This document shows positions 26,836-35,801 of a stretch of 64,000 nucleotides of DNA, piece after piece. The notes below the pieces were generated by a model. It was not told the DNA's origin, made no database searches, and worked only from the letters and a program-made list of their open reading frames with translations. The translations under genes were made by a program, and so were the position numbers. Position 1 is the stretch's first letter, and the number at the start of each line of letters is the position of its first letter. Source of the stretch: Bacteroidia bacterium (GTDB taxonomy: Bacteria; Bacteroidota; Bacteroidia; Flavobacteriales; Flavobacteriaceae); assembly GCA_030427865.1 (NCBI GenBank), contig JAUICK010000001.1:124001-188000 (forward strand). The letters are read 5' to 3'.

Positions 26836-29800
26836 ATGTTTAAAAAATATCTTTTTTTTCTCTTTCTAATAATTGGATTTTCAATTCAATCTCAAACCAA
26901 TTCTAAAGATTTTAACGTAAAAAAAATCTTGGTAAAAAAAGACACTATCCATTTAGACTCTGTGGCTTTAAACCCAGAGAAATTTAAAGTTTTCGACGCA
27001 TTTTTAAATCGCATTCCAACAACATCTTATCAAATAGACTTTAGCAATGCCATTCTAATTATTAATTCTAAAAAATATACTGAAATTACTGTCGAATATT
27101 TCAGATTGCCAGATTTTATCACCAAAGTCTATACCCCATTTGATGAAAAACGAATACTCCCAAATGGTACAAATACAGGTAAACTATACAGCTTAACTAC
27201 CAATAAAAAAACATCAGAAATAAAATTGTTTGAAGGCTTGCAAACGCGCGGTTTTATTACCAGAGGTCTTACTTCTGGAAACAATCAAAATGCAGTTACT
27301 AATTCGTCTTTAGATTTAGAAATTTCAGGAAAATTATCAAAAAATGTAACACTTAGAGCTAATATTTTTGATACCAATATTCCTATTCAACAAAACGGAT
27401 ATTCGCAAAATTTAACCGATTTCGACCGAGTGTTTATAGAAATGTTTACTAACAATTGGCGCGTTAGAGCTGGTGACATTTCTATTCGAAATCAAGAAAG
27501 TTATTTTATGCCAATTGCAAAACAAGTGGCTGGCTTACGGGTAGAAGCCAACATTAATAAAAAACTTAAAGTAGCCGCTTCTGGGGCAATTGTTCGTGGT
27601 AAATTTAACAGTTATAGAGTTACTGGTAGAGAAGGCAACCAAGGGCCTTATAAAATTTTTGGAGTAAATAACGAACCTGCCATTTTAATTATTGAAGGTA
27701 GCGAACAAGTATATATTAACGGAATTCAAATAGAACGCGGTGTAGATAAAGATTATGTAATGGATTACAATTTGGCAGAAATTACTTTTAACACCACCTA
27801 TCCAATTACTAACGATATGAGAATTGCTGTTGAGTTTCAATACGCAGATAGAAATTATACACGTTTTTTAACCTACGAAGAAATAGAATACAAAAGTGAC
27901 AAATGGAATTTTAGTGGTTATTTTTTTAGTGAAAATGACGCTAAAAACCAACCTTTACAACAAAGTTTAACAGATCATCAAAAACAAATTTTAGCAGATG
28001 CTGGAGATGACACTAATGCAATGATAGCTCAAAGTGCATTTGTAGATACTTTTGATGAAAACAAAGTGTTGTATAAAAAAGTTGTTATTGGGGCAATAGA
28101 AACGTTTGAATATTCTCAAAACCCTAATGACGAATTGTACTTTGTAACTTTTACAAATGTTGGACAAAACAATGGAGATTATAATTTAGACAGAAGTACA
28201 GCTGTAGGTAATATTTTTGTATATGTTGGGGCTAATCAAGGTAATTTTAGCCCGATTGTAAAATTAACTGCACCTAATAAGTACCAAGCTTTTGTATTTA
28301 AAACCAATTACGATTCTAAAAAGAAAACCAAAATTAATTTAGAAGTTGCAGTTAGTAATAATGATGCCAATTTATTTTCTACAAAAGACGATGCAAATAA
28401 CGTTGCTCCTGCAGTAAAATTTAATTGGCAACAAGTTTTAATTGATGAAAAATGGCAATTAAAAAGTAAAATTAGTCATGAATATGTAAAGGAAAATTAC
28501 AATATAGAACTGCGTTGGGAACCTGTAGAATTCAACAGAGATTGGAATATTTTAACCAATAATGCAACTAAAAACTACTTTCAATCAGAAATATGGCTTC
28601 AAAACAAAAAAAACGACCTTCTTCTCTATCGATTTAATCACCTAAGTTATCCTAATATTTTTAATGGAAACAAACACGAGTTTCTATCTAAAATGAATCT
28701 AAAAAAAACAACTTTTTCTGTAAATGGTAGCTTCTTAGAAAATACTTCTACTACAGAAGACAACTCGTTTTTTGTAGCCAAAGGAAAAGTAGAACAAAAT
28801 TTTAATAAAAAATGGTTGGGCGCATTTATTCATTTAGAAACCAATAGCAGGCAGCATATAAGCACCAAAGAATTTATAAATACAAGCCATCGTTTTAAAG
28901 AATATGAAGCCTATTTTGGTGTTGGAGATTCTACCAAAGTATTTGCAAAATTTGGTGTAAATTTTAGAAATAATGATAGTATAAAATCGAACGCATTTAC
29001 AGAGATTAACAACAGAAAAACGTTTTATGTAAATTCTAAATTAATTCAGAATAAAAAAACAAAATTAAGTGTTTTTGCAAATTATAGACTCACCAAAAAT
29101 CAATTTACAGATGATGAAAAATCCTTAAACTCAAGAGTTTCTTTCAATCAAAAATTATTTAAAAACTTTATAAATTTAGCTACAGTTTACGAAACTTCTT
29201 CTAATAATGTTGCGCAACAAGAATATATTTATGTAAAAACAGAACCTGGTTTGGGTTATTACACTTGGATTGATTACAATAATGATGGAATTCAAGATTT
29301 TGATGAATTTGAAATTGCAGAATTTCAAGACCAAGCAGAATATTTACGATTGCCAAAACCTAACTTGCGTTTTATTGCTACACAAAGAGCAAAATTTACA
29401 CAATCTCTAACGTTAAACCCAAAGGTTTGGGCTATTAAAAATAACGTGCAAAAAATAATTTCGAAGTTTTACAATCAAAGTTTTTTAAGTGTGGAAAATG
29501 AACAACAAAGAACTGGAAACAGTTTTAATTTTAATCCTTTTAATTTTGATGAAAATAAATTAATAGGACTTCGTTTTAACTTAAAAAACAGTTTGTATTT
29601 TAATAGAGGGTTACAAGACTATAGTGTTACCTATACTTATGGTAAAAACAGAAACAAACAACAGTTTTTAATTGGTAGTCAAGAGAATAACATCCAATTG
29701 CACCAATTAGATTTTACACATAAGTTTAAAACTTTTTGGTTGTTCGAATTGATGGGAAAGACCTCTGAAAATAATTTACAAACCGAGAATTTTAACAACA

Positions 29801-30213
29801 GGAATTTCGTAATACAAGCATATGAAATTCGACCTAAAATTAGTTTCTTATACAACCCAGACAATCGATTCTCTGCTTTTTATCACTTTAAAAACAAAGA
29901 AAATACCTTACAAGATTTTGAAACTTTGCATCAGCAAAAGTTTGGAGTAGAATATTTTTATATCAGTAAAAAGAAAAATCAGATTTCTGCCAATGTAAAT
30001 CTATTTTTAAATAATTTTACAGGAAATACGAATTCGCCAGTTGCTTATCAGATGTTAGAAGGTTTACAGGCAGGTAAAAACTACACTTGGAATGTGCTTT
30101 TTAATCAAAAATTAAACAATTTCTTAAATCTAAATTTAAGTTATTTAGGAAGAAAGAGCGAAAATTCTAAAACTATACATACAGGAAGTGTACAATTAAA
30201 AGCTGTTTTTTAG
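26836..30213 (+). CDS. Very large predicted outer-membrane protein, unknown function
   Basis: 1125 residues from ATG 26836 (MFKKYLFFLFLIIGFSIQSQ, an SPI signal); the upstream TTG is less likely. The N-terminal part (about 25-130) is a soluble beta domain. A GDISIRNQESYFMPIAKQVAG-type region and long alternating amphipathic strands with aromatic girdles run to the C-terminus, which ends in VQLKAVF, as expected for a beta barrel. A Ca-binding-like loop, DYNNDGIQDFDEFE, lies near residue 815. Homologous long proteins occur widely in Flavobacteriia, but I know of no function. There is no TonB box or plug. Confidence 0.8.
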   Translation: MFKKYLFFLFLIIGFSIQSQTNSKDFNVKKILVKKDTIHLDSVALNPEKFKVFDAFLNRIPTTSYQIDFSNAILIINSKKYTEITVEYFRLPDFITKVYTPFDEKRILPNGTNTGKLYSLTTNKKTSEIKLFEGLQTRGFITRGLTSGNNQNAVTNSSLDLEISGKLSKNVTLRANIFDTNIPIQQNGYSQNLTDFDRVFIEMFTNNWRVRAGDISIRNQESYFMPIAKQVAGLRVEANINKKLKVAASGAIVRGKFNSYRVTGREGNQGPYKIFGVNNEPAILIIEGSEQVYINGIQIERGVDKDYVMDYNLAEITFNTTYPITNDMRIAVEFQYADRNYTRFLTYEEIEYKSDKWNFSGYFFSENDAKNQPLQQSLTDHQKQILADAGDDTNAMIAQSAFVDTFDENKVLYKKVVIGAIETFEYSQNPNDELYFVTFTNVGQNNGDYNLDRSTAVGNIFVYVGANQGNFSPIVKLTAPNKYQAFVFKTNYDSKKKTKINLEVAVSNNDANLFSTKDDANNVAPAVKFNWQQVLIDEKWQLKSKISHEYVKENYNIELRWEPVEFNRDWNILTNNATKNYFQSEIWLQNKKNDLLLYRFNHLSYPNIFNGNKHEFLSKMNLKKTTFSVNGSFLENTSTTEDNSFFVAKGKVEQNFNKKWLGAFIHLETNSRQHISTKEFINTSHRFKEYEAYFGVGDSTKVFAKFGVNFRNNDSIKSNAFTEINNRKTFYVNSKLIQNKKTKLSVFANYRLTKNQFTDDEKSLNSRVSFNQKLFKNFINLATVYETSSNNVAQQEYIYVKTEPGLGYYTWIDYNNDGIQDFDEFEIAEFQDQAEYLRLPKPNLRFIATQRAKFTQSLTLNPKVWAIKNNVQKIISKFYNQSFLSVENEQQRTGNSFNFNPFNFDENKLIGLRFNLKNSLYFNRGLQDYSVTYTYGKNRNKQQFLIGSQENNIQLHQLDFTHKFKTFWLFELMGKTSENNLQTENFNNRNFVIQAYEIRPKISFLYNPDNRFSAFYHFKNKENTLQDFETLHQQKFGVEYFYISKKKNQISANVNLFLNNFTGNTNSPVAYQMLEGLQAGKNYTWNVLFNQKLNNFLNLNLSYLGRKSENSKTIHTGSVQLKAVF

Positions 30214-30233
30214 ATTTTTGGCTTGTTTTTTGA

Positions 30234-30241
30234 TACGTTTG
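30234..30241 (+). promoter_or_regulatory. Bacteroidota -7 element upstream of the first small barrel gene
   Basis: TACGTTTG, an exact TANNTTTG match, 25 bases before the ATG. TTTTTG lies about 13 bases upstream, closer than a standard -33. Confidence 0.5.
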
Positions 30242-30266
30242 CATCATCAACCTAAAAAATTTTAAA

Positions 30267-30818
30267 ATGAAAAAAATTATTATTATTTTTCTTATTGGAG
30301 TATCACTTTCTGCAAAAGCACAAGAAAAAAAAGAGTATCCGCAAGATGTTCATAAGAAAACAGAACTTAAAATAAATGCTTTTAATTTAATTGTAATACC
30401 CGCAATAGATGTTTCTTATGAACGTCTTATCAATGAAAATTCTTCATTTGGTGTTTCTCTTTTTGTAAACGTAGATGATGATGATTATGTAGATTTTCCA
30501 AGAAAATTTTCTTTAACACCCTATTATAGATGGTTTTTTTCTGAAACCCGTTATGCAAGAGGTTTTTTCTTGGAAGGTTTTGGCGCTTTAAATACAACTC
30601 AAAACGATGTTTTTAATTCTAATTCTAAAAAAGAAGAAAATTTAACCCGTTTTGCTTTAGGGGTTTCTGTTGGAGGTAAATTTGTAACAAAAAAAGGCTT
30701 TACAACCGAGGTTTTTTTAGGAGTGGGAAGAAATTTAATTGGAAAAAACGGCGCTAATGAATACATAGATAACGATGTTGTAGGTCGTTTTGGAGTTTCT
30801 ATTGGTTATCGATTTTAA
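30267..30818 (+). CDS. Small outer-membrane beta-barrel protein (paralogue A)
   Basis: 183 residues. The signal peptide ends at AKAQ (residue about 19). Motifs are ISVDYERLINENSSFGVSL-like strands, TPYYRWFF, FFLEGFGAL and a terminal VGRFGVSIGYRF with the C-terminal Phe typical of barrels. It resembles DUF3575-like or OmpW-size eight-stranded proteins. It is followed 43 bases later by a clear paralogue. Function unknown. Confidence 0.8.
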   Translation: MKKIIIIFLIGVSLSAKAQEKKEYPQDVHKKTELKINAFNLIVIPAIDVSYERLINENSSFGVSLFVNVDDDDYVDFPRKFSLTPYYRWFFSETRYARGFFLEGFGALNTTQNDVFNSNSKKEENLTRFALGVSVGGKFVTKKGFTTEVFLGVGRNLIGKNGANEYIDNDVVGRFGVSIGYRF

Positions 30819-30861
30819 TTCTTTTTAGTTTACTATTTTTACAAACGAAAAACACAAAAAC

Positions 30862-31359
30862 ATGAAAAAATTACTTTTAGCTTTTAGCCTTTTCATAAGT
30901 TCTTTAAGCTACGCACAACAAGAAATAAAATTAGATATTGCTGATGCTTTGGTTATAAGAAGTTTAGAGTTTTCTTACGAAAATTATCTTAATGAAAATT
31001 CTTCTTTTGGTGTGTCTGCACTTTTTAATTTAGCAAAACAAGATGTTAGCTTTAGATATAATGAAAACACCATGATTACTCCTTATTATCGCCATTATTT
31101 TACTACAAATGAACAATGGAACTTTTTTGGAGAAGGTTTTTTAGGGATTAATTCTGGAAAATCTGAATCTGTAAAAGATTCTGGAATTTATGATGTAAAC
31201 TATACAGATGGTGCTTTAGGTATTGCTGTGGGTACAAAATATATTTCTAATAGCGGTTTAATTATAGACTTGTATGCTGGTTTGGGGAGAAACTTATTTG
31301 GCTCTGACTCTCCAATTATAGTTCCGAGATTAGGTTTAAATGTTGGCTGGAGATTTTAA
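30862..31359 (+). CDS. Small outer-membrane beta-barrel protein (paralogue B)
   Basis: 165 residues. The signal peptide ends near SYAQ (residue 18). It shares with its neighbour the strand order ENYLNENSSFGVSALF, TPYYRHYF, FFGEGFLGIN, IAVGTKY and the C-terminal PRLGLNVGWRF. The pair is evidently an old tandem duplication. It ends before a long perfect palindrome. Confidence 0.8.
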   Translation: MKKLLLAFSLFISSLSYAQQEIKLDIADALVIRSLEFSYENYLNENSSFGVSALFNLAKQDVSFRYNENTMITPYYRHYFTTNEQWNFFGEGFLGINSGKSESVKDSGIYDVNYTDGALGIAVGTKYISNSGLIIDLYAGLGRNLFGSDSPIIVPRLGLNVGWRF

Positions 31360-31378
31360 AAGAAAAACCTACAAAAGA

Positions 31379-31414
31379 AAACCTCTCAACAAATAGCTAT
31401 TTGTTGAGAGGTTT
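31379..31414. terminator. 36-bp perfect palindrome between convergent genes
   Basis: An 18-bp perfect inverted repeat starting AAACCTCTCAACAAATAG. On the minus strand it runs into TTTTCTTTTG. It lies between the small barrel gene and the beta-helix lipoprotein gene and probably terminates both. Confidence 0.7.
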
Positions 31415-31475
31415 ATGTAATTTTAATCCTAATAAAAACTGTAACGGTTATTTAGGACTAGTCATTCTCCTTTTC

Positions 31476-32651
31476 TTAAAATTTATATCCTGTCCAAGTA
31501 AATACAGATTTGTCTGCACCCGAAGTTGTACCTGCTGTAACAGTAATTGTTGCACCACCACTTACTGTATTCTTAACATCTGTAATATCTAAACCATTGG
31601 CACTGTTTGCAACAGCAGTAACTGAAGTATTATCATTAGCATCAGATTTTTTGTCTTGTAAATCTACAACATCTCCAAACTTAGCACCAGAACCTAAAGC
31701 TAAATATGCGTTAGTTACAGTTGCAGTAGCACCCCTTCTTATTTTAATTCCATCAGACATTTCTACTGTATCTGCATTATTAATAATAGTAACACCATTA
31801 ACCGTAAATACAGATTGATTAATATCTGAAGGAGAATTACCATCTAAATTACCATCTGCTTCTATTCCTCTTGGATCTGAAGTTACAGCTGTATAACCAT
31901 TTTCTCTAACTCCATATAAGTTAGTACATGTACCAGCATAACCTTGTGTAAAATCGAACATATCGTCTTTAGCATTTACAACTAAGATGTTCTCTGCATT
32001 TACTGTACCTCCAAAAAACTCGATAGCATCATCATCACCATAAAAAATAGCAATGTTAGAAATTGTGGTTCCTGTACCTACACCATTAAGTGTTAGGCCA
32101 TTGTGTTCTGCTTCATCATCTATTCTTGCTCCTGAATATTCTATAATTACGTAGTCTAAGATTCCTGAATCATCAGCAGCATCTGAACCTCCAAAGAAAA
32201 TACCATTATTTACCTCTGTAGCAGCATTACTTTCTGTACCAGACTGACGACTTAAAGGTGCTTTACCGTTAATGATAATTCCTCCCCAATCTCCAGGTTT
32301 AGGTGCAGTTGCATTAGATGTAAATTTAATAGGATTGTCTGCAGTACCATTTGCAATAATTTTGCCTCCTTTTTCTACTAAAATATAAACATCTGTACCT
32401 CCTGCTAAAGCATTAATAGTAGTACCTGCTTCTATTGTTAATGTCGCACCAGACTTTACTAATAATGTACCAATTAAATTATGAGCAACACCAGAAGTTA
32501 AGGTTAAATCTGAAGTAAGGTTACCCGCTAAGTTTTGAGAAGTAACTGCTCCGCCTCCATTTCCAGTTCCTATACTATCATCATCACTTAAAGAACATCC
32601 TGAGAAAATTAAAGTAGAAATACTTACGATTGTTAAAATTGTTTTTTTCAT
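31476..32651 (-). CDS. Beta-helix lipoprotein paired with the TonB receptor
   Basis: 391 residues. The SPII signal ends with lipobox FSGC (Cys19), followed by SLSDDDS, an aspartate-rich export-type tail. The mature part has right-handed parallel beta-helix features: LTIEAGTTINA, GDWGGIIINGKAPL, IEYSGARIDDE, and FYGDDDAIEFFGGTVNAENI with regularly spaced Gly, Asn and Asp. It lies directly downstream of a TonB-dependent receptor and presumably works with it at the cell surface. The neighbourhood suggests phosphate or an organophosphate as ligand; that is inference. Confidence 0.82.
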   Translation of the reverse strand: MKKTILTIVSISTLIFSGCSLSDDDSIGTGNGGGAVTSQNLAGNLTSDLTLTSGVAHNLIGTLLVKSGATLTIEAGTTINALAGGTDVYILVEKGGKIIANGTADNPIKFTSNATAPKPGDWGGIIINGKAPLSRQSGTESNAATEVNNGIFFGGSDAADDSGILDYVIIEYSGARIDDEAEHNGLTLNGVGTGTTISNIAIFYGDDDAIEFFGGTVNAENILVVNAKDDMFDFTQGYAGTCTNLYGVRENGYTAVTSDPRGIEADGNLDGNSPSDINQSVFTVNGVTIINNADTVEMSDGIKIRRGATATVTNAYLALGSGAKFGDVVDLQDKKSDANDNTSVTAVANSANGLDITDVKNTVSGGATITVTAGTTSGADKSVFTWTGYKF

Positions 32652-32690
32652 TTTTTTATTTGATTAGATTTTATTGTTTGTTTACAACAG

Positions 32691-32698
32691 CAAAACTA
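32691..32698 (-). promoter_or_regulatory. Possible internal promoter before the beta-helix lipoprotein gene
   Basis: TAGTTTTG on the minus strand, an exact TANNTTTG match, 39 bases from the ATG within the 110-bp gap after the receptor gene. No clear Pho-type repeat is seen here. Confidence 0.45.
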
Positions 32699-32761
32699 TG
32701 TTCGATTTGTTTATTCTATTTTATCTGAATTTTAAAGAATTGTTACGAATTATTGTCTGTT

Positions 32762-35470
32762 TTAGAAATCGTAAGTAAAGCCTAAACTTAGGTTAACACC
32801 TTTTTTATAATTTCTTAACACAACATTAGCCCCGCCATTAATACCTACTCTTGTTAGCTGAAAATCAGGATTTAACAAGTTGGTTGCTTTTAATTTAAGT
32901 CCGTAATTCTTATTAAACTTGTATGAGGTTACAATATCTAAAGTTGGTATTCCTTTTTCTAAAACATTTTCAAATCCTCTTGTACCCACAGAATACACTC
33001 TTTCGCTGAAATAGTTAAATACTAATGATGATATTAATGTATTGTTACTGTATTTTTTATTCAAAGAAATATCTGCATTTAATAAAAATGGAGTAGCTCC
33101 TTCTAAATTGCTTGTAGTATTGGTAAATTGAGCTACTGAAGATTGATTTAAGTTTACATTAGATACCAAGAAAGAAGTATTTAAACCTGCAAAAACTTCT
33201 AAATCTTGCTCTTCTTTATTAACAACTTTTTTTCTCGCTTCTAATTCTATACCATAAACACTTGCATCATTACCAACATTTAAATAAGTAAGTGTGTTAC
33301 CGCCAGAAGGTATTTCACTTCTTGCTATTGGATCTTTAATAAATTTATAAAATCCTGTAACAGTAATTAATTCTGATGAAGAAAAATAATACTCGTATTT
33401 CGCATCTAAGTTGTAATTGTCTGATGGCTTTAAGTTTGGATTACCCTGACTAGAAAAAGTTACATCTTGGTATTTAAATGGTGCTGTTTCTTTAAACTGT
33501 GGAAAAGTATAGGTCTGACTTGCTGCAAATCTAAAAATGCTGTTTTCGTTAAAGTTATATTTAATATTAAAGCTTGGTAATACATAGGTTCTGTCTAAAA
33601 AAGAAGCCCCTTCTATAGAAGATTGAGCAATATTAGTATTAAATGTTACTCTTTGTTGAATTTTCTCAAATCTTGCGCCAAAAGAAGCAATTAGATTTTT
33701 ATTTAATTGGTAAGCAATATTACCAAAAGCACCAAATATTTGTCTTTTTCCTCTGTATGTAAAAGGAGTAAATGCATTTGGATTACTTGCACTACCTCTA
33801 CCAGTTTCTAATTCGAAAACTTTTGTGTCTATAGAAGATTGATTAAAAACTGCATCAGGATTATTAATATCGATAACAACCCTGTTTGAAAAATCATGAT
33901 TAAAAATTGTTGCAGAAAATAATCTTTCTGTATATCTGTAATCTCCTCCAAATTCTAAAACGCTAATATCTTCTTCTTTTTCGTTTAATTTATAAGAAAA
34001 TTTTCCTTTTGCTGCATAATCATTTTCTTCTAACTTAGAGAAAAAACGTTCGTTTTCTCCTGCTGAACTTGTTTGTGGGCTGTAAAAACCATCTCTTAAT
34101 AAATATTTATTGGTTCTTCTGTCGGGTTCATTTCCTCTTATAAAATTTAAAGAACCTTTAGCTTCAAAATTAAATCTTTCAGAAAAAATATAATTTGCTA
34201 AGAATTGATTTACATAAACTTCGTTATTATTGGTTTGTTGTCTTCTTTGAAATTCTAAATCTCCATCTTGTTCTGGGTTTACTTCTCCAAAGTAATCACC
34301 AATAGACTGCTTATTATTGTGTATAAATAAGTGATTATAAGCAACACTATGCCCTGCATCGAACTTGTATTTTAAATTTGCCATTAAGATTTGAGACACG
34401 TTAAAATCGTATTTAGAAAAATCTTGATCTTGAAAAATTGTTCCGGCACTTGTGGTTTGTTTTATATTACCCTCTAAAAAGTTATAACCTGCATCAAACC
34501 CTCCAACAATAAAGAAACTAAAAGTATCATTATTAATGTCATATTTTTTTCCTCCTGCAAAAGAAATACTATTGTCTAATTGAAAGTTTTGGCTATTGGG
34601 TTTAAAAGAATTCTCAAAAGAATATTTGCTTAAATCATTTACAGGAATAGATAAGTTTTGAGTTCCAAATCTGTTTGTTCCATCTATAGTTAAAAATTCT
34701 TTAGATATCGTTTGTGAATTTATCCCAAGAGAAACCCCTATGTTTAGTAGGCTTTTTTTAATTAGTTCTTTTGATACAATATCTACATTAGCCCCACCAA
34801 CATCACCATTAATTTCTGAAGTAAACACTTTATTAATCCCTATATTTTTAATGATGCTCGTATCAAAAAAATCTAATGAAATATTCTTGTATTCTGGATC
34901 ATCGGAAGGTAAAGGTAAACCGTTTAATGTTGTAGAATTGTATCTATCTCCTAGACCTCTTACTACAATGTTTTTTGATCCTTTAGATACTCCTGCTGTT
35001 TTAGTAACAGCTCCCTCAGCATCAGATACACCTTTAATAGATAATTCTTGAGCACCAATAGAAGTTTTAATTGTTACCGATTTTTTCTGCTCTAAAATTA
35101 ATGCACTTGCTTTTTCTTTACTTGTAGAAGACTTAACAACAACCTCATCTAAAGAAACGCCTTCTTCTGCAGACATTACTTGATTAATTGTTACGGTTTC
35201 TCCTTCTTTGACAGTTATTTCTTTTACAATAGTTTTATATCCTAAAAAACTAAATTCAATTTTATGAGTTCCAGCTGGAACTTTTAAAATATAATTACCA
35301 TCAAAATCGGTGGTAGTTCCTATGGTAGTTCCTTTAATTAGAACATTTGCAAAAGGTAAAGGTTCGTTATTGGTTTCTTTATCTGTTAATAAACCTTTTA
35401 CAGTTCCTTTGTTTTGTGCAGCTATAATTTGGCTTACAGCAAAGACAATAATAAATAAAAATCTCTTCAT
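32762..35470 (-). CDS. TonB-dependent outer-membrane receptor
   Basis: 902 residues. The signal peptide ends about residue 18. A carboxypeptidase-regulatory-like domain (about 22-105, GTTIGTTTDFDGNYILKVPAG) is followed by a plug (about 120-235, GVSKGSKNIVVRGLGDRYNS) and a large barrel ending LSLGFTYDF. It should import a ligand across the outer membrane using TonB. Divergent genes encode a phosphate-porin-like protein and a Pit transporter, and the upstream DNA has a Pho-box-like repeat, so phosphate-starvation induction is likely. The substrate may be a phosphorylated compound. Confidence 0.92.
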   Translation of the reverse strand: MKRFLFIIVFAVSQIIAAQNKGTVKGLLTDKETNNEPLPFANVLIKGTTIGTTTDFDGNYILKVPAGTHKIEFSFLGYKTIVKEITVKEGETVTINQVMSAEEGVSLDEVVVKSSTSKEKASALILEQKKSVTIKTSIGAQELSIKGVSDAEGAVTKTAGVSKGSKNIVVRGLGDRYNSTTLNGLPLPSDDPEYKNISLDFFDTSIIKNIGINKVFTSEINGDVGGANVDIVSKELIKKSLLNIGVSLGINSQTISKEFLTIDGTNRFGTQNLSIPVNDLSKYSFENSFKPNSQNFQLDNSISFAGGKKYDINNDTFSFFIVGGFDAGYNFLEGNIKQTTSAGTIFQDQDFSKYDFNVSQILMANLKYKFDAGHSVAYNHLFIHNNKQSIGDYFGEVNPEQDGDLEFQRRQQTNNNEVYVNQFLANYIFSERFNFEAKGSLNFIRGNEPDRRTNKYLLRDGFYSPQTSSAGENERFFSKLEENDYAAKGKFSYKLNEKEEDISVLEFGGDYRYTERLFSATIFNHDFSNRVVIDINNPDAVFNQSSIDTKVFELETGRGSASNPNAFTPFTYRGKRQIFGAFGNIAYQLNKNLIASFGARFEKIQQRVTFNTNIAQSSIEGASFLDRTYVLPSFNIKYNFNENSIFRFAASQTYTFPQFKETAPFKYQDVTFSSQGNPNLKPSDNYNLDAKYEYYFSSSELITVTGFYKFIKDPIARSEIPSGGNTLTYLNVGNDASVYGIELEARKKVVNKEEQDLEVFAGLNTSFLVSNVNLNQSSVAQFTNTTSNLEGATPFLLNADISLNKKYSNNTLISSLVFNYFSERVYSVGTRGFENVLEKGIPTLDIVTSYKFNKNYGLKLKATNLLNPDFQLTRVGINGGANVVLRNYKKGVNLSLGFTYDF

Positions 35471-35492
35471 TTTAGTGTATAATTTACTGCTG

Positions 35493-35526
35493 CAAAAGTC
35501 TATTAGTTTTGTAAACTCTATGTTAG
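35493..35526 (-). promoter_or_regulatory. Pho-box-like direct repeat and -7 region upstream of the TonB receptor gene
   Basis: Read on the minus strand: CTAACAT, 4 bases, TTTACAA, 12 bases, TTTG. The repeat period is 11 bp. The same AACT sequence follows the second repeat as at the divergent porin promoter, and the 12-base spacing to TTTG is identical. Confidence 0.6.
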
Positions 35527-35706
35527 TTGTAAATTATGAATGTATTACAGAAACATTAATTAAAGGTTAAGCAAAAAAGAATTCTTAACAGTTTTTTAAT
35601 TTACAGCAAACATTAACTTTAATAATCAGCTGCATTTTTGTACCAATCTTTTAAAGATTATTGTCATCATAATAAAATTAGTTTTTGTCAACAATTTTAT
35701 ATGACT

Positions 35707-35734
35707 AACTGCCTTTGGCCAAGGCAGTTTTTTT
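35707..35734 (+). terminator. Orphan strong terminator in the divergent phosphate intergenic region
   Basis: AACTGCCTT / AAGGCAGTT with a TGGCC loop runs into T7 on the plus strand, although no plus-strand gene precedes it. The intergenic stretch 35471-35801 also holds two divergent Pho-type promoters and a small stem AATCTT/AAGATT at 35645-35659. The terminator may end a small RNA. Confidence 0.7.
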
Positions 35735-35751
35735 ATTTTATTAATACTTCT

Positions 35752-35785
35752 TTAACATTAACTTAACATAACTGTTAGTTCTTTG
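35752..35785 (+). promoter_or_regulatory. Pho-box-like direct repeat and -7 region upstream of the phosphate porin gene
   Basis: TTAACAT at 35752-35758, 4 bases, TTAACAT at 35763-35769, then 12 bases to TTTG at 35782-35785. The TTAACA unit with an 11-bp period is the same as the Bacillus PhoP box, and the period is that of the E. coli PhoB box. The -7 is imperfect, as in activator-dependent promoters. Confidence 0.65.
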
Positions 35786-35801
35786 TTGCCGACAAAAACT
35801 A

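Noticed and set aside
35310..35570. A plus-strand reading frame running into the phosphate intergenic region
   Set aside because: It is mostly antisense to the TonB receptor gene start; its sequence looks like the reverse of a signal peptide and carboxypeptidase-like domain.
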